DNA from: Paenisporosarcina sp. HGH0030
Lineage (GTDB): Bacteria > Bacillota > Bacilli > Bacillales_A > Planococcaceae
Direction of reading: 5' to 3'
NCBI RefSeq assembly: GCF_000411295.1
Contig: NZ_KE150421.1
Span: forward strand, 131,265-195,264
Length of the DNA: 64,000 bases
Shown here piece after piece: positions 1 to 8,133 of the stretch. A model generated the notes under the pieces. The model saw nothing but the letters and a program-made list of their open reading frames with translations, searched no databases and was not told the origin of the DNA. The number at the start of each line of letters is the position of its first letter. The first letter of the stretch is position 1. Position numbers and translations under genes: made by a program.

Positions 1-1002
1 AGCTATTCAGATTTATTATTGTCAATTGCAACTGCACAATGGAAACAGAGAGATGCAAGAAAGACGATTACCTCTTTTGTTGATGAAATAAACAGCACTG
101 GAGACTATTTTGATTTTGATAAAGATTTGGTACTTAAGACTTGTTTGGTTCTGTGCGATTTTAATGATATTGCCTTTAAAGTTGATAACTTTGATTCTGA
201 TACGATGGGTAAAATTGAAACAGAATGGGATGAAATAGCACAGGCAATTCGGCTTGCAGTTCAACTTGTAGCTAGTTATGGTTTTAACCATAAAACTCTA
301 ACTGCAAATTACGTGATTATACCAATCTCATATTATTTATATAAAAAGGGAAATCCTCATAATTTTGTTGAATCTTATAAGTATATTCAAGAAAGAAAAG
401 ACATTCATAGGTTCACCATAGTAGCTTTATTAAAAAGGATATTTGGCGGACAACCAGACAATGTTTTAAAACCGATAAGGGAAATTATTAAAAACAACTT
501 AAATACTTTCCCTTATGTGTTAGTAAAACAAAATTTAAAAGTAACAAATAAAACCCTAAAGTTCACTGAGGAAGAAGTAGAAAATCTATTATGGACAAAG
601 TATGGAAATAGATATGCTTTTCCAATTTTATCTTTGCTATATCCTAACCTTGACTATAAAAATAATTTTCATCAAGACCATATCTTCCCTAAAAGCATAT
701 TAAAGTCACGTACTAAGCTTAAGAGGGAAGGCGTAAGTCAAGATACAATAGAATATGCTGTAGAGAACTATGATTATGTAGGTAATTTACAGTTAATAGA
801 GGGTATTCCTAATTTAGAGAAGTCGGATAAAAAATTCGACGAGTGGCTAAATATTATCTGTCTAAATGACAAAGAACGGGATATGTATAGAGAAAAACAC
901 TTAATACCAAACGTTGATTTGAGTTTAGTGAACTTCGAAGATTTCATGGCAAAAAGAGAAAAATTAATCAGAGAAAAGCTGACAAGAATATTAATTAATT
1001 AA
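1..1002 (+). CDS. DUF262/GmrSD-type HNH protein, 3' part (5' end outside window)
   Basis: The frame is open from base 1, so the gene starts before the window; the TTG at 19 is an internal Leu codon. The first visible residues (SYSDLLLSIATAQW) look like the end of a DUF262 (GmrS-like) domain. About 220 residues further on is an HNH-type core, QDHIFPKS, followed by NLQLIEGIPNLEKS and a helical end, which is the usual layout of DUF262-DUF1524/HNH proteins. Family members include the GmrSD type IV restriction enzymes, which cut DNA carrying modified bases, and BrxU-like proteins. The nuclease half is intact, but the NTP-binding half cannot be checked here. Its place at the head of a nuclease-rich island supports a defence role, which is inference. 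Confidence 0.75.
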   Translation, partial: SYSDLLLSIATAQWKQRDARKTITSFVDEINSTGDYFDFDKDLVLKTCLVLCDFNDIAFKVDNFDSDTMGKIETEWDEIAQAIRLAVQLVASYGFNHKTLTANYVIIPISYYLYKKGNPHNFVESYKYIQERKDIHRFTIVALLKRIFGGQPDNVLKPIREIIKNNLNTFPYVLVKQNLKVTNKTLKFTEEEVENLLWTKYGNRYAFPILSLLYPNLDYKNNFHQDHIFPKSILKSRTKLKREGVSQDTIEYAVENYDYVGNLQLIEGIPNLEKSDKKFDEWLNIICLNDKERDMYREKHLIPNVDLSLVNFEDFMAKREKLIREKLTRILIN

Positions 1003-1009
1003 AAGAAAA

Positions 1010-1043
1010 GACAGTTGTATATCCTTTGCAACTGTCTTTTTTT
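1010..1043 (+). terminator. Intrinsic terminator of the GmrSD-like gene
   Basis: GACAGTTG (1010-1017) pairs perfectly with CAACTGTC (1029-1036), followed by a run of T to 1043, directly after the stop codon at 1002. Confidence 0.85.
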
Positions 1044-1145
1044 ATAGAAAATGTTTAATTATGTTACATAACAGTTGATTGTTAATCCCAAAAGATTGGA
1101 GAGATAAAGATTAAAATGCTATTATTCAAGACTGAAACTCAATGT

Positions 1146-1186
1146 AAACAACAAACCCCATATTTTGATTATGGGGTTTGTTGTTT
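1146..1186 (-). terminator. Strong hairpin at the 3' end of the HNH gene
   Basis: A 15-bp perfect stem (1146-1160 with 1172-1186, AAACAACAAACCCCA and its complement) lies downstream of the leftward HNH gene. The distal arm is T-rich on the minus strand but no long T run follows, so it may stop or stabilise transcripts from both sides. Confidence 0.6.
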
Positions 1187-1223
1187 GAAAAATCGAGGAA
1201 TCGATTCTTAACTCTATATACAA

Positions 1224-2249
1224 CTACTTCATAATGAAAGTCTCGGTTGGTTTCCATGTAAACAGTAATTGGGTAAGAGCCAAATTGTATACTTCGTTTA
1301 AAAATTGTTTTCTTTGATAAGAATTTTTTCCGAGTTGATTAATTAGTGTCTCCCTTAATGGGTGATGGCTCATAATAAAGTATTCATTCCTCTCATACAA
1401 TTTTTCCAAATACTCTAGAATAGGAAGTAGGGTGAACTTTCCGTTCTCTCCACGATTACAGGTAGTGCAACTTAACACCAAATTCCAGACTCCATCTAAA
1501 TTATGGTTTAAGGAAGGTTGTAAAAGATGTGGAATAAAGTGGTCAACATCGGTAAGTTCTGGGTGATGCTTATTAATGCTTATATCTCTAACACAATAAA
1601 AACACTTTCCTTTTTGATATCCATTTAAAGCTGAACGTGAAGAGGTAATATCTATTCTTTTATATGAGTTGTTCCCCGCAATAAATAAAGATTTATTTGA
1701 TACATCATACTTAACATTCAAAAGACTTGGGTTCATTTTTAAAGACCATGCCACTTCAACAAGTCTCCAACGACCCTCAATCTCCTCAATTATATTTTCT
1801 AAATGATTCATTTCTTGAAGTTTAAAAATATTATCAGTTATGACAATTCCTTTAATCCCGTTTTTCTGTGTTCGTTCATAAAAAGTAGTAGGTGATTGCT
1901 GTGAATTTATTGTATGGAAGCGGTCAATCACATTTTTAAAGGGGTTACTTAAGGTTAGACTGACCATCTCATCTAAAGAAACGTGTTGCTTGTTATAGGA
2001 TGCAAACGCATCAAAATATTTACTAGAGTTTGAAGTGATTTGTGGAGTACCATTTTGAATATGCTCATTCATATAATTCAGAAAAACTAATGCCAAATCT
2101 CTCTCACTTACAAAGTCCTTATTCTGTTTGGTTAAATCAATTAGTGCTTTAGCAAGTGCAAACTTATAACTAGCTGTGTTTGCCCCAAATAAGATAATAC
2201 CTCGAAAATATGCGTCTATTGAGGGTGATTTGATTATAAAATCATTCAC
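1224..2249 (-). CDS. HNH endonuclease domain protein
   Basis: The protein has 341 residues from a GTG start at 2249, chosen because AAAAGGAG lies 8 nt upstream; an ATG at 2282 has no visible site. The C-terminal half holds an HNH core: a CFYC knuckle, then DVDHFIPHLL, then NLVLSCTTCNRG, that is Cys-x2-Cys, D-x-DH and Cys-x2-Cys-N. This is a zinc-stabilised beta-beta-alpha metal nuclease fold. The N-terminal 190 residues match nothing I recognise and may bind a target or partner. The gene points against its neighbours and has its own hairpin terminator. A restriction or anti-phage role is likely from the family and location but is not shown by the sequence. Confidence 0.75.
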   Translation of the reverse strand: MNDFIIKSPSIDAYFRGIILFGANTASYKFALAKALIDLTKQNKDFVSERDLALVFLNYMNEHIQNGTPQITSNSSKYFDAFASYNKQHVSLDEMVSLTLSNPFKNVIDRFHTINSQQSPTTFYERTQKNGIKGIVITDNIFKLQEMNHLENIIEEIEGRWRLVEVAWSLKMNPSLLNVKYDVSNKSLFIAGNNSYKRIDITSSRSALNGYQKGKCFYCVRDISINKHHPELTDVDHFIPHLLQPSLNHNLDGVWNLVLSCTTCNRGENGKFTLLPILEYLEKLYERNEYFIMSHHPLRETLINQLGKNSYQRKQFLNEVYNLALTQLLFTWKPTETFIMK

Positions 2250-2390
2250 AGAAAAATCTCCTTTTGTACAGTGTAATTGCATATCCGAAAATTATTAAAA
2301 TTGTGATAAGATTGTAATAGGTTGAAAATAACACTAAAAATCAGTTAGAACAAGATTTACATTTACATAAAAGATAGGGGAGAATGGATT

Positions 2391-2720
2391 TTGAAAGGTG
2401 AAAAGGTCTATAACAAATTGGTAAGAGACAAGATACCAGAAATTATTCTAGAGAATGGAAAACACCCAATTACCTATGTTGCTAGAGAGCAAGAAGTTAA
2501 AGAACTACTATATAAAAAGTTAATTGAAGAACTAGAGGAGTTTATGGAGACACCAATTGAAGAAGAATTAGCGGATATATTAGAAGTAGTTGATGGTATG
2601 GCAAAAGTTTTTAATCTTGATATGGAAAAGGTGCAAAATATTAAGTTCGACAAAAAAGAAGAGCGTGGCGGTTTTGAAAAGAGAATTTTTCTAGAAAAGG
2701 TTATTGAAAAAGAAAATTGA
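2391..2720 (+). CDS. MazG-like / phosphoribosyl-ATP pyrophosphohydrolase-like protein
   Basis: A protein of 109 residues with a TTG start at 2391; AGGGGAG (2376-2382) is well placed and no in-frame ATG competes. It opens with YNKLVRDKIPEII and carries two acidic helices, LIEELEEFMETP and EEELADILEVVDGM, matching the E-x2-E...E-x2-D metal site of all-alpha NTP pyrophosphohydrolases (MazG/HisE-like). Such enzymes hydrolyse nucleoside triphosphates to monophosphate and pyrophosphate, often in house-cleaning or toxin-related settings. The short length fits the stand-alone family. It precedes the small nuclease gene by 62 nt and may be co-transcribed with it. The substrate cannot be told from the sequence. 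Confidence 0.75.
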   Translation: MKGEKVYNKLVRDKIPEIILENGKHPITYVAREQEVKELLYKKLIEELEEFMETPIEEELADILEVVDGMAKVFNLDMEKVQNIKFDKKEERGGFEKRIFLEKVIEKEN

Positions 2721-2782
2721 GTTTCTCAGGAAATATCTGATAAGTAGTTTGAAGAAATAAAGAGTTTTTGGGGGTAACTATA

Positions 2783-3223
2783 ATGCAGTTGGAATATAGT
2801 TCAAATCATGCTCATATTACTGGCGATTTTGCTGAGCATTTACTACTTTATTGGTTGTCTAAAAATGGGTATGAATGTATACATGTAAGACATATAGGTG
2901 TCGATATTATAGCAAGTAAAGATGGAAAAAGAATAGGAATCTCAGTTAAGAGTAGAAGTAGGAAAGAAGGTAAATCTGATTATGGAATTACCATGAATAA
3001 CCCAACTAAGCATATTGAGAAAGTAAGAAAAACTTGTGAAAATTTTGATTGTGAGAAATACTTTGCCTTTGTTATTGACCAGATGGGGGTTATTAAAGTG
3101 ATTCTTACTCCATTAAAAGTTGTAGAGGAGAGTTATCGAATAAGTGAGAAGTCTTCCCAAGACTGGAATATTCGGAGATTTGAAGCGGATATTAGGACTA
3201 TGATTTTTGAGCTTAAATGGTAA
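2783..3223 (+). CDS. Small PD-(D/E)XK nuclease-like protein
   Basis: A protein of 146 residues. The ATG at 2783 is preferred over the TTG at 2768 because GGGGG (2770-2774) sits 8 nt upstream. The N-terminal half shows a restriction-nuclease fold signature: GDFAEHLLLYWLSKNGYE (helix with Glu), HIGVDIIASKDGKRIGISVKSR (Asp, then a strand ending in VKSR in place of the usual ExK). This resembles Holliday-junction-resolvase/Mrr-like nucleases. The middle Glu of the ExK motif is replaced by Ser-Val, so catalysis is uncertain. The second half (YFAFVIDQMGVIKVILTPL) continues the sheet. It follows the MazG-like gene. Defence or repair are both possible. Confidence 0.6.
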   Translation: MQLEYSSNHAHITGDFAEHLLLYWLSKNGYECIHVRHIGVDIIASKDGKRIGISVKSRSRKEGKSDYGITMNNPTKHIEKVRKTCENFDCEKYFAFVIDQMGVIKVILTPLKVVEESYRISEKSSQDWNIRRFEADIRTMIFELKW

Positions 3224-3320
3224 ACATTAAATTGAGAACGATTCTAATTTATAAACTATAAGGGTATAAAGACTGGTGGACGACTGAAAAAATTATTAGA
3301 ATATATAAAATTTACTTAAT

Positions 3321-3352
3321 AAAACCGCATCTAGATTAAGGTGAGGTTTTTT
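3321..3352 (+). terminator. Probable terminator after the small nuclease
   Basis: AAAACCGCATC (3321-3331) pairs imperfectly with GGTGAGGTTTT (3340-3350) before a T tract, in the 308-nt gap between the nuclease and the recombinase gene. Confidence 0.5.
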
Positions 3353-3420
3353 AATTTGAGATTAAATAGAATTGTTTTTAAAGGTATATCTTTAAAGACA
3401 ATAAGAATACACCATAAATG

Positions 3421-3515
3421 TCGTTTGTAAAGAATGTTGAAATGTTTTATAAACGTTTTTAAATGAGATATACATTTATAAACACTTTGGTTATAATTAA
3501 ATTATGGATAACCAA
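3421..3515 (+). promoter_or_regulatory. Candidate recombinase-binding/res site upstream of the serine recombinase
   Basis: This AT-rich stretch holds a repeated TTTATAAAC (3446-3454 and 3475-3483) and a perfect inverted repeat TTGGTTAT (3487-3494) / ATAACCAA (3508-3515). It ends just before the recombinase ribosome binding site. Serine resolvases usually bind several inverted repeats directly upstream of their own gene, where recombination and autoregulation take place. The assignment is by position only. Confidence 0.35.
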
Positions 3516-3531
3516 AGGGAGCGGTGTAATA

Positions 3532-4158
3532 ATGAATAAAAAGATATTCGGTTACATAAGAGTTTCAAGTAAAGACCAAAACGAAGCTAGGCAATTAAAA
3601 GAAATTAAGGAACTAGGCATTGATGAAAGAGATATATTTACTGATAAGGAAAGCGGGAAAGACTTCAATAGACCGCAATATCAAGCTTTAAAACAATGTT
3701 TACGTAAAGGTGACTTACTTTACATAAAATCCATTGATAGATTTGGAAGAAACTCAAAAGAAATAAAGAAAGAGTGGGAAGATATTACCCAAAACATCAA
3801 GGCGGATATAAAAGTATTAGACATGCCTTTATTAGATACTACACAACACAAAGATACATTGGGTACTTTTGTGAGTGACTTGGTTCTTCAAGTATTAGCT
3901 TTTGTAAGTGAGCGAGAACGTGAAAATATCTTGCAACGTCAAGCTGAAGGAATAGCAGTGGCAAAAGCAAATGGAAAACATTTAGGTAGACCTAATTTAA
4001 ATTTAAGCACTTTAAGTAAGGAACAAAAACAAAAACTGGAAAGTAACTTTTCAAAGTGGAAGAATAAAGAGATTACAGGGGTTGAATTTATGACCATGTT
4101 GGAACTTAAGAAGAACTCTTTTTACAAAATCATTGGAGAATATGAGAAAACATTGTAG
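3532..4158 (+). CDS. Serine recombinase (resolvase/invertase family)
   Basis: A protein of 208 residues from the ATG at 3532, with AAAGGGAG (3514-3521) upstream; the in-frame ATG at 3463 lacks a site. The catalytic domain begins FGYIRVSSKDQNEARQL, with the nucleophilic Ser in the RVS motif, followed by DKESGKDFNRPQ, a KSIDRFGRN motif and the SERERENILQRQAEGIAVAK helix typical of small resolvases and invertases. The C-terminal 45 residues (GRPNLNLS onwards) form the helix-turn-helix. The enzyme would exchange strands at paired sites through a 5'-phosphoserine link. It sits between two island segments and next to a repeated boundary element, so it may have moved or maintained this region. A phage or plasmid origin is possible. 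Confidence 0.9.
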   Translation: MNKKIFGYIRVSSKDQNEARQLKEIKELGIDERDIFTDKESGKDFNRPQYQALKQCLRKGDLLYIKSIDRFGRNSKEIKKEWEDITQNIKADIKVLDMPLLDTTQHKDTLGTFVSDLVLQVLAFVSERERENILQRQAEGIAVAKANGKHLGRPNLNLSTLSKEQKQKLESNFSKWKNKEITGVEFMTMLELKKNSFYKIIGEYEKTL

Positions 4159-4185
4159 GCATCCAATTAAGGGTGCTTTTTGTTT
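4159..4185 (+). terminator. Terminator of the recombinase gene (part of a repeated element)
   Basis: GCATCC (4159-4164) pairs with GGGTGC (4171-4176, one G-T pair) and is followed by TTTTTGTTTT. The same hairpin recurs at 8876-8897. Confidence 0.7.
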
Positions 4186-4310
4186 TCTATTCATAATAAC
4201 AATGTCAGGATATATACAATGAAAGTAGAAATAGGAGGGGGTATGATTTGACCAAATTGATTGTAATAGATATGGGAATAAGCTGTAGTTGTAGCGTCCC
4301 CGCACTCTGA
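4159..4310 (+). repeat. Boundary repeat, copy 1
   Basis: Copy 1 consists of the GCATCC/GGGTGC terminator, an AT-rich spacer, and about 85 bases that align with 8909-9000. Shared blocks include TTGACCAAA and GATATGGGAA, followed by AAGCT-TAG. It begins directly after the recombinase stop codon. The two copies bracket the genes from 4503 to 8712. Leftward reading frames over both copies give similar peptides only because of this repeat. Confidence 0.7.
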
Positions 4311-4368
4311 CTGTTAATCCGATGTTGTAGTAATTAAAACAAACAGATTGTAAGAACGTGAAGGATTG

Positions 4369-4406
4369 AAGGGGTAGTCGTTGTGACTGCTCCTTTATTA
4401 TTTTAT
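4369..4406 (+). terminator. Terminator-like hairpin upstream of the nuclease cassette
   Basis: AAGGGGTAGTC (4369-4379) pairs with GACTGCTCCTT (4385-4395), followed by a T/A-rich tail. No gene lies between 4159 and 4502, so it would end either read-through or a short RNA transcribed across the repeat. Confidence 0.5.
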
Positions 4407-4431
4407 TCAGAATTATATATAAAGCATAAGC

Positions 4432-4462
4432 ACCATTTTTCATGGTAAAATGGTACTATAAT
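4432..4462 (+). promoter_or_regulatory. Promoter with overlapping palindromic operator for the nuclease cassette
   Basis: A consensus TATAAT lies at 4457-4462, with only weak -35 matches in the T-rich bases around 4437. A perfect inverted repeat ACCATTTT (4432-4439) / AAAATGGT (4447-4454) fills the spacer region just before the -10, which is where a repressor would block RNA polymerase. The gene starts 40 nt downstream. Confidence 0.5.
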
Positions 4463-4502
4463 ACATGAAATAAAAAGATAAATGAAAGAGAGTGGAGAAA
4501 AA

Positions 4503-5975
4503 ATGAAAATAAGTGAAATATATAATTTAGAAAAAACTCAACAAGAACTAGATTTCGTGGACATTGATATTGAATCAGATACTCCACTGTTTATTGACCC
4601 AGCTTTTTTGTCTACAAAGAATGATAGATGGTCAATTGATGCTTTAAGAACCTTAAGGAATTTTTTTCAGCATGTAATAAATTTAATAAATGAGAGTAGA
4701 CAAAAAGATGCAAAAGTATTGTTTGATTTTTTGACCGAACCTAACGAAACACGACTAGGTTTATCAAAAGGTTCACCTCAAGGCAAAGGAGTAGGTGAGG
4801 GGGACACCATTTCTATTTTTGAAAGTTTAGTCGATAGTAAGGCTGTTGAAACGGGACTTGTTGAAGATTTAGAAGACTGTGTTATTTTTGTTGAAGGTTT
4901 TGGAAGAGATAAACTTTCCGATATGAGTACAAATATAATTAAAAAACATTTAATTGAATACACACAGAAACAATGTGAGTTATGGGGTATTCCACTTACT
5001 TCAAATGTTCCAAGTGGTTTTTTTTGGAATAGAGCTACGAAAAAATGGCAATCTGATTATACAAATATGCTTGTGGTAAATGGTGAAAAAATTTTATTAG
5101 TTCCTAAAGGCATCGTTTCCTATAGCAAAGAATACACTCCTCAAACATTTAATCAGCATTTTGTACTAAATTTTTTGCAGTCCAAGCACTTAAGTCTAAA
5201 TAGTCATTTAGTTCAAACCAGAAAGAATAAAAAAACTAGTCAAGAGATAAGATTTGTAACAAAAAAAAGTTTAAGAGAAGAAGGTCATACAGAAAATAAA
5301 GAAACTCTAAGGAAATTTACTGAAGAGCATCCCTCTGTTTTTAGAGACTTTAAAAGAGAAGTACGGAATATGAACAACATGAAACCTCTTACTCATGAAC
5401 AATTTAGTGAAATTCAACAAGGAAGTGAGGTTGTGGAAGATGTAATAAATTATCTAATAGAGAAGTTGGAGAATACTCCAAGGGGAAGAGACAATGCAAC
5501 GGAATATCATAGATTATCGATTGGTATTATGAGCCTTTTATTTTATCCCGTTTTAACATCGCCACAAGTTGAGCAAGCAATTCATGAAGGTAGAAAGAGA
5601 ATAGATATTACATTTGATAATTCTGCAAATTACGGTTTTTTCCACTCACTACATTCTATTCATAAGACTCCCTCTTCTTATATTTTTATAGAATGTAAAA
5701 ATTATTCTAGCGACCCAAGAAACCCTGAGTTAGACCAATTAGCAGGTAGATTTTCTTGGAACACTGGTAAATTTGGAATTTTACTCTGCAGAGAAATAGA
5801 TAATATAGATTTATTTCTAACTAGATGTAGGGATACGTCAAATGATGATAGAGGCATAATTATTCCATTGGTTGATGAAGATTTAATTAGTATGCTTAAT
5901 TATAAAAAAGTAAACGACTATGATTCAATTGAAAAAATATTAACGGATAGACTTAGAAAGGTAAAGTTAGGATAA
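4503..5975 (+). CDS. Putative PD-(D/E)XK nuclease-like protein of unknown family
   Basis: A protein of 490 residues. The ATG at 4503 is preferred to 4482 because GGAG (4494-4497) is 5 nt before it. The first 330 residues (opening MKISEIYNLEKTQQELDFVD) belong to no family I can name. The last 160 hold a nuclease-like set: a helix with Glu (ATEYHRLSIGIMSLLFYPVL), Asp about residue 368 in RKRIDITF, and ECK at about 397-399 in YIFIECKNYSS, followed by ELDQLAGRF. This E..D..ExK order is the hallmark of restriction-endonuclease folds. It is the first gene of the cassette, with a putative regulated promoter, and the HNH fusion gene starts 47 nt after its stop. Both neighbours being nucleases suggests anti-phage function. 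Confidence 0.6.
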   Translation: MKISEIYNLEKTQQELDFVDIDIESDTPLFIDPAFLSTKNDRWSIDALRTLRNFFQHVINLINESRQKDAKVLFDFLTEPNETRLGLSKGSPQGKGVGEGDTISIFESLVDSKAVETGLVEDLEDCVIFVEGFGRDKLSDMSTNIIKKHLIEYTQKQCELWGIPLTSNVPSGFFWNRATKKWQSDYTNMLVVNGEKILLVPKGIVSYSKEYTPQTFNQHFVLNFLQSKHLSLNSHLVQTRKNKKTSQEIRFVTKKSLREEGHTENKETLRKFTEEHPSVFRDFKREVRNMNNMKPLTHEQFSEIQQGSEVVEDVINYLIEKLENTPRGRDNATEYHRLSIGIMSLLFYPVLTSPQVEQAIHEGRKRIDITFDNSANYGFFHSLHSIHKTPSSYIFIECKNYSSDPRNPELDQLAGRFSWNTGKFGILLCREIDNIDLFLTRCRDTSNDDRGIIIPLVDEDLISMLNYKKVNDYDSIEKILTDRLRKVKLG

Positions 5976-6021
5976 ACGACATTAAAGCAATTACAAAAGT
6001 AGTGGAATGGAGAGTTTTAGA

Positions 6022-6987
6022 ATGACCCATTTAATACTTCAGCCTTCGGGCGGAGCAGGAAAAAAGAATTTTGAAAATACTATTAAAAATCCAGTTCCTT
6101 TTTCAGCTTTTAGTAAATACTTAAACGTAAAAGAAACTGAAACTATTAGTGCCTATTATAAGAATGGATTAGTACCTATTTGGGGTGTTACTCAAGGTAA
6201 AAAGGATATCAATAAAAATAAATGGGAGAAGATACTAGTTGGTGATGTTGCTATTTTTACAGCTGAAATGAGGATTTTTGCTTCTGGTATTGTAACCCAT
6301 AAATTGCATAGCTCTATACTAGCCGAAGAACTCTGGGGTTGGAAAGAAGATGGAGTTACCTGGGAATATATTTATTTATTAGATGAGATAAAAACTCTCG
6401 ATATACCAGTTGTTGAAATGAATAAAATAATAGGGTATTCAGTTAATAAAGCGGTAATGGGTTTTGATGTTCTTAATGAAAAGAGAAGTAGATTGTTTTT
6501 TAATGCATTTAAGCTTGAAAGCGATATATATAATCCTTCAGTTAGCTCTGAAGAATATAAAGAATCGATTTTATATTTAGACCCACTCAAGCCACTTGAT
6601 TCTGAAGGGAAAAGTAAAAAAAGAACAGAACAATCTTTTTTGAGAAAATACTTATTTAATAACAATAAATATGGGACATGTGGCATTTGCTCTGAAACTT
6701 TGCCTGTTGGATTTTTGGTAGCGTCTCATATAAAAAAACGCTATTTATGTTCTAATGAAGAAAAATTAGATTATCAAAATATTGTTATGCCAATGTGCAA
6801 GTTAGGATGTGATGAATTATATGAAAGGGGTTATATAGCAATTTTGGATGGTGAAATATCTCTGACAAATAAAGAATCAACAGACACACTTAACAAATAT
6901 TTAAATAAAGTTAATGGTTTAAAATGTTCATATTGGAACATTAATACTATGGGATACTTCGATTGGCATAGAAAACATCACTCATAG
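6022..6987 (+). CDS. EVE/PUA-like domain fused to HNH_2 nuclease
   Basis: A protein of 321 residues from the ATG at 6022, preceded by GGAGAG (6009-6014); an in-frame ATG at 6007 is less well supported. Residues about 45-160 (VPIWGVTQGKK, GDVAIFTAEMRIFASGIVTHK, WGWKEDGVTWEYIYLLDEI) resemble the EVE/PUA-like fold that reads modified bases. The C-terminal third is an HNH_2-like nuclease: CGICSETLPVGFLVASHIKKR with ASHI holding the catalytic His, then NIVMPMCKLGCDELYERGYIAI. Reader-plus-nuclease fusions are typical of type IV restriction. It lies 47 nt downstream of the putative nuclease gene and is probably co-transcribed. The EVE assignment is by pattern and less sure than the HNH one. Confidence 0.65.
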   Translation: MTHLILQPSGGAGKKNFENTIKNPVPFSAFSKYLNVKETETISAYYKNGLVPIWGVTQGKKDINKNKWEKILVGDVAIFTAEMRIFASGIVTHKLHSSILAEELWGWKEDGVTWEYIYLLDEIKTLDIPVVEMNKIIGYSVNKAVMGFDVLNEKRSRLFFNAFKLESDIYNPSVSSEEYKESILYLDPLKPLDSEGKSKKRTEQSFLRKYLFNNNKYGTCGICSETLPVGFLVASHIKKRYLCSNEEKLDYQNIVMPMCKLGCDELYERGYIAILDGEISLTNKESTDTLNKYLNKVNGLKCSYWNINTMGYFDWHRKHHS

Positions 6988-7123
6988 ATTTTACAAAGAC
7001 TATTAATAACGAGGAGAAGGTTATAAGTATCAGATATTAACAAACCAAAAATATATAGAGATTATGCAAATTCTTAACATACGTTTAAATTATTAATTAA
7101 ATAAGAAAGTAACGAGGAAAACA

Positions 7124-7918
7124 ATGTTTGAATTAATTAAAGAAATTCTAACTAAAGTGGGAATACCAGGGTTAATTGTAACCATTATAGTTTATGTTTT
7201 AAAAAACAATCCTATAACTTTAATTTCATCGAGTACGATAGAAATGAGATTATCCACTAAGGAAAAAAGGATTTATGTTAGTGGCATAAAAGTCATTAGT
7301 GAAATTTTATTATATGTCATTGTCCTTTTATTATTAACTGTTACCTTTTTTTCTGATGATGATATTTATCATCCAGAGATAGCAATTATTTCAGCGATTA
7401 TAATTGTAGGAATCTTTTTTTGGATTCTAATTTTGGATTTACAAGGAAAAAATGTTATAGATTTAGTTAAAAACTTTCAAAGAAAATGGCAAATATTTTT
7501 TTACATATTATTTCTTTTACATTTTATGAGCTTTTTCTTATTATCATCATATTATGTAGGAACGCAAATCTATTCAGCGAGTTTTAACGTTTCTTTAACA
7601 AACAATGAAAAATTAGGAGTTTTAATTGCGGTTGCTTTTATATACTTTCTAATTATTATCTTTACATATTTTACTATAATCAAAGCTACTAGTAGGTTCT
7701 TAGGATTAAGAAATCAATCAGTAAAGATATTAAGCATAAAGATTGATGATGCAACTTGGTATTTATTTCATCCAATAGACAAAAACACATATTTATTGGG
7801 AAATGATTCAATAATCAATCAATGCACAAAGTTTTCTTTTATTGAAAAAAATGAGCTTTATAAAAAAACAGTAGAAATAGATAATTCTATTAACAGCAAC
7901 AAAAATAAGAATGGGTGA
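7124..7918 (+). CDS. Membrane protein of unknown function
   Basis: A protein of 264 residues with ATG at 7124 and GAGG upstream. It has about five hydrophobic segments, near residues 10-26, 58-76, 86-106, 124-146 and 163-186, and a polar C-terminal tail of about 75 residues (SVKILSIKIDDATWYLFHPIDKN). No family is recognised. It lies 136 nt after the EVE-HNH gene on the same strand within the repeat-bracketed cassette. Many anti-phage systems pair a sensor or nuclease with a membrane effector, so a membrane-damaging role is possible, but nothing in the sequence shows it. Confidence 0.6.
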   Translation: MFELIKEILTKVGIPGLIVTIIVYVLKNNPITLISSSTIEMRLSTKEKRIYVSGIKVISEILLYVIVLLLLTVTFFSDDDIYHPEIAIISAIIIVGIFFWILILDLQGKNVIDLVKNFQRKWQIFFYILFLLHFMSFFLLSSYYVGTQIYSASFNVSLTNNEKLGVLIAVAFIYFLIIIFTYFTIIKATSRFLGLRNQSVKILSIKIDDATWYLFHPIDKNTYLLGNDSIINQCTKFSFIEKNELYKKTVEIDNSINSNKNKNG

Positions 7919-7968
7919 TATGTTAAGAGCAAAAGAGCAGGACTGTAGTCAATTACAGCTAGGGTTGA

Positions 7969-8112
7969 AGTTATTATATAGAAGTTAATAATCTCTTAGG
8001 AAAAAAACTTAACAAGCCAATAAAAATAATTGGTTGGAATGATTATATTCAAAAAAAACCAACAAATATTGAAATGATTAAATGCTGGGTTAAAAGTACA
8101 ATAAATAAGTAA
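7969..8112 (+). pseudogene. Remnant of a gene 3' end
   Basis: A 47-codon open stretch without a start reads like a natural protein C-terminus (NNLLGKKLNKPIKIIGWNDY ... WVKSTINK, stop 8110-8112). It is preceded in frame by a stop at 7966-7968 and has no ribosome binding site. It looks like the tail of a gene whose front was lost. The family is unknown. Confidence 0.35.
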
Positions 8113-8133
8113 CAAAAAAAGGAGTGCTTAATA

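Noticed and set aside
4051-4443. Leftward open frame over the recombinase end and boundary repeat
   Set aside because: It shares a YSxFPYLxQ peptide with the leftward frame at 8796-8993 only because both read through the boundary repeat; no ribosome binding site and it runs against the recombinase gene.
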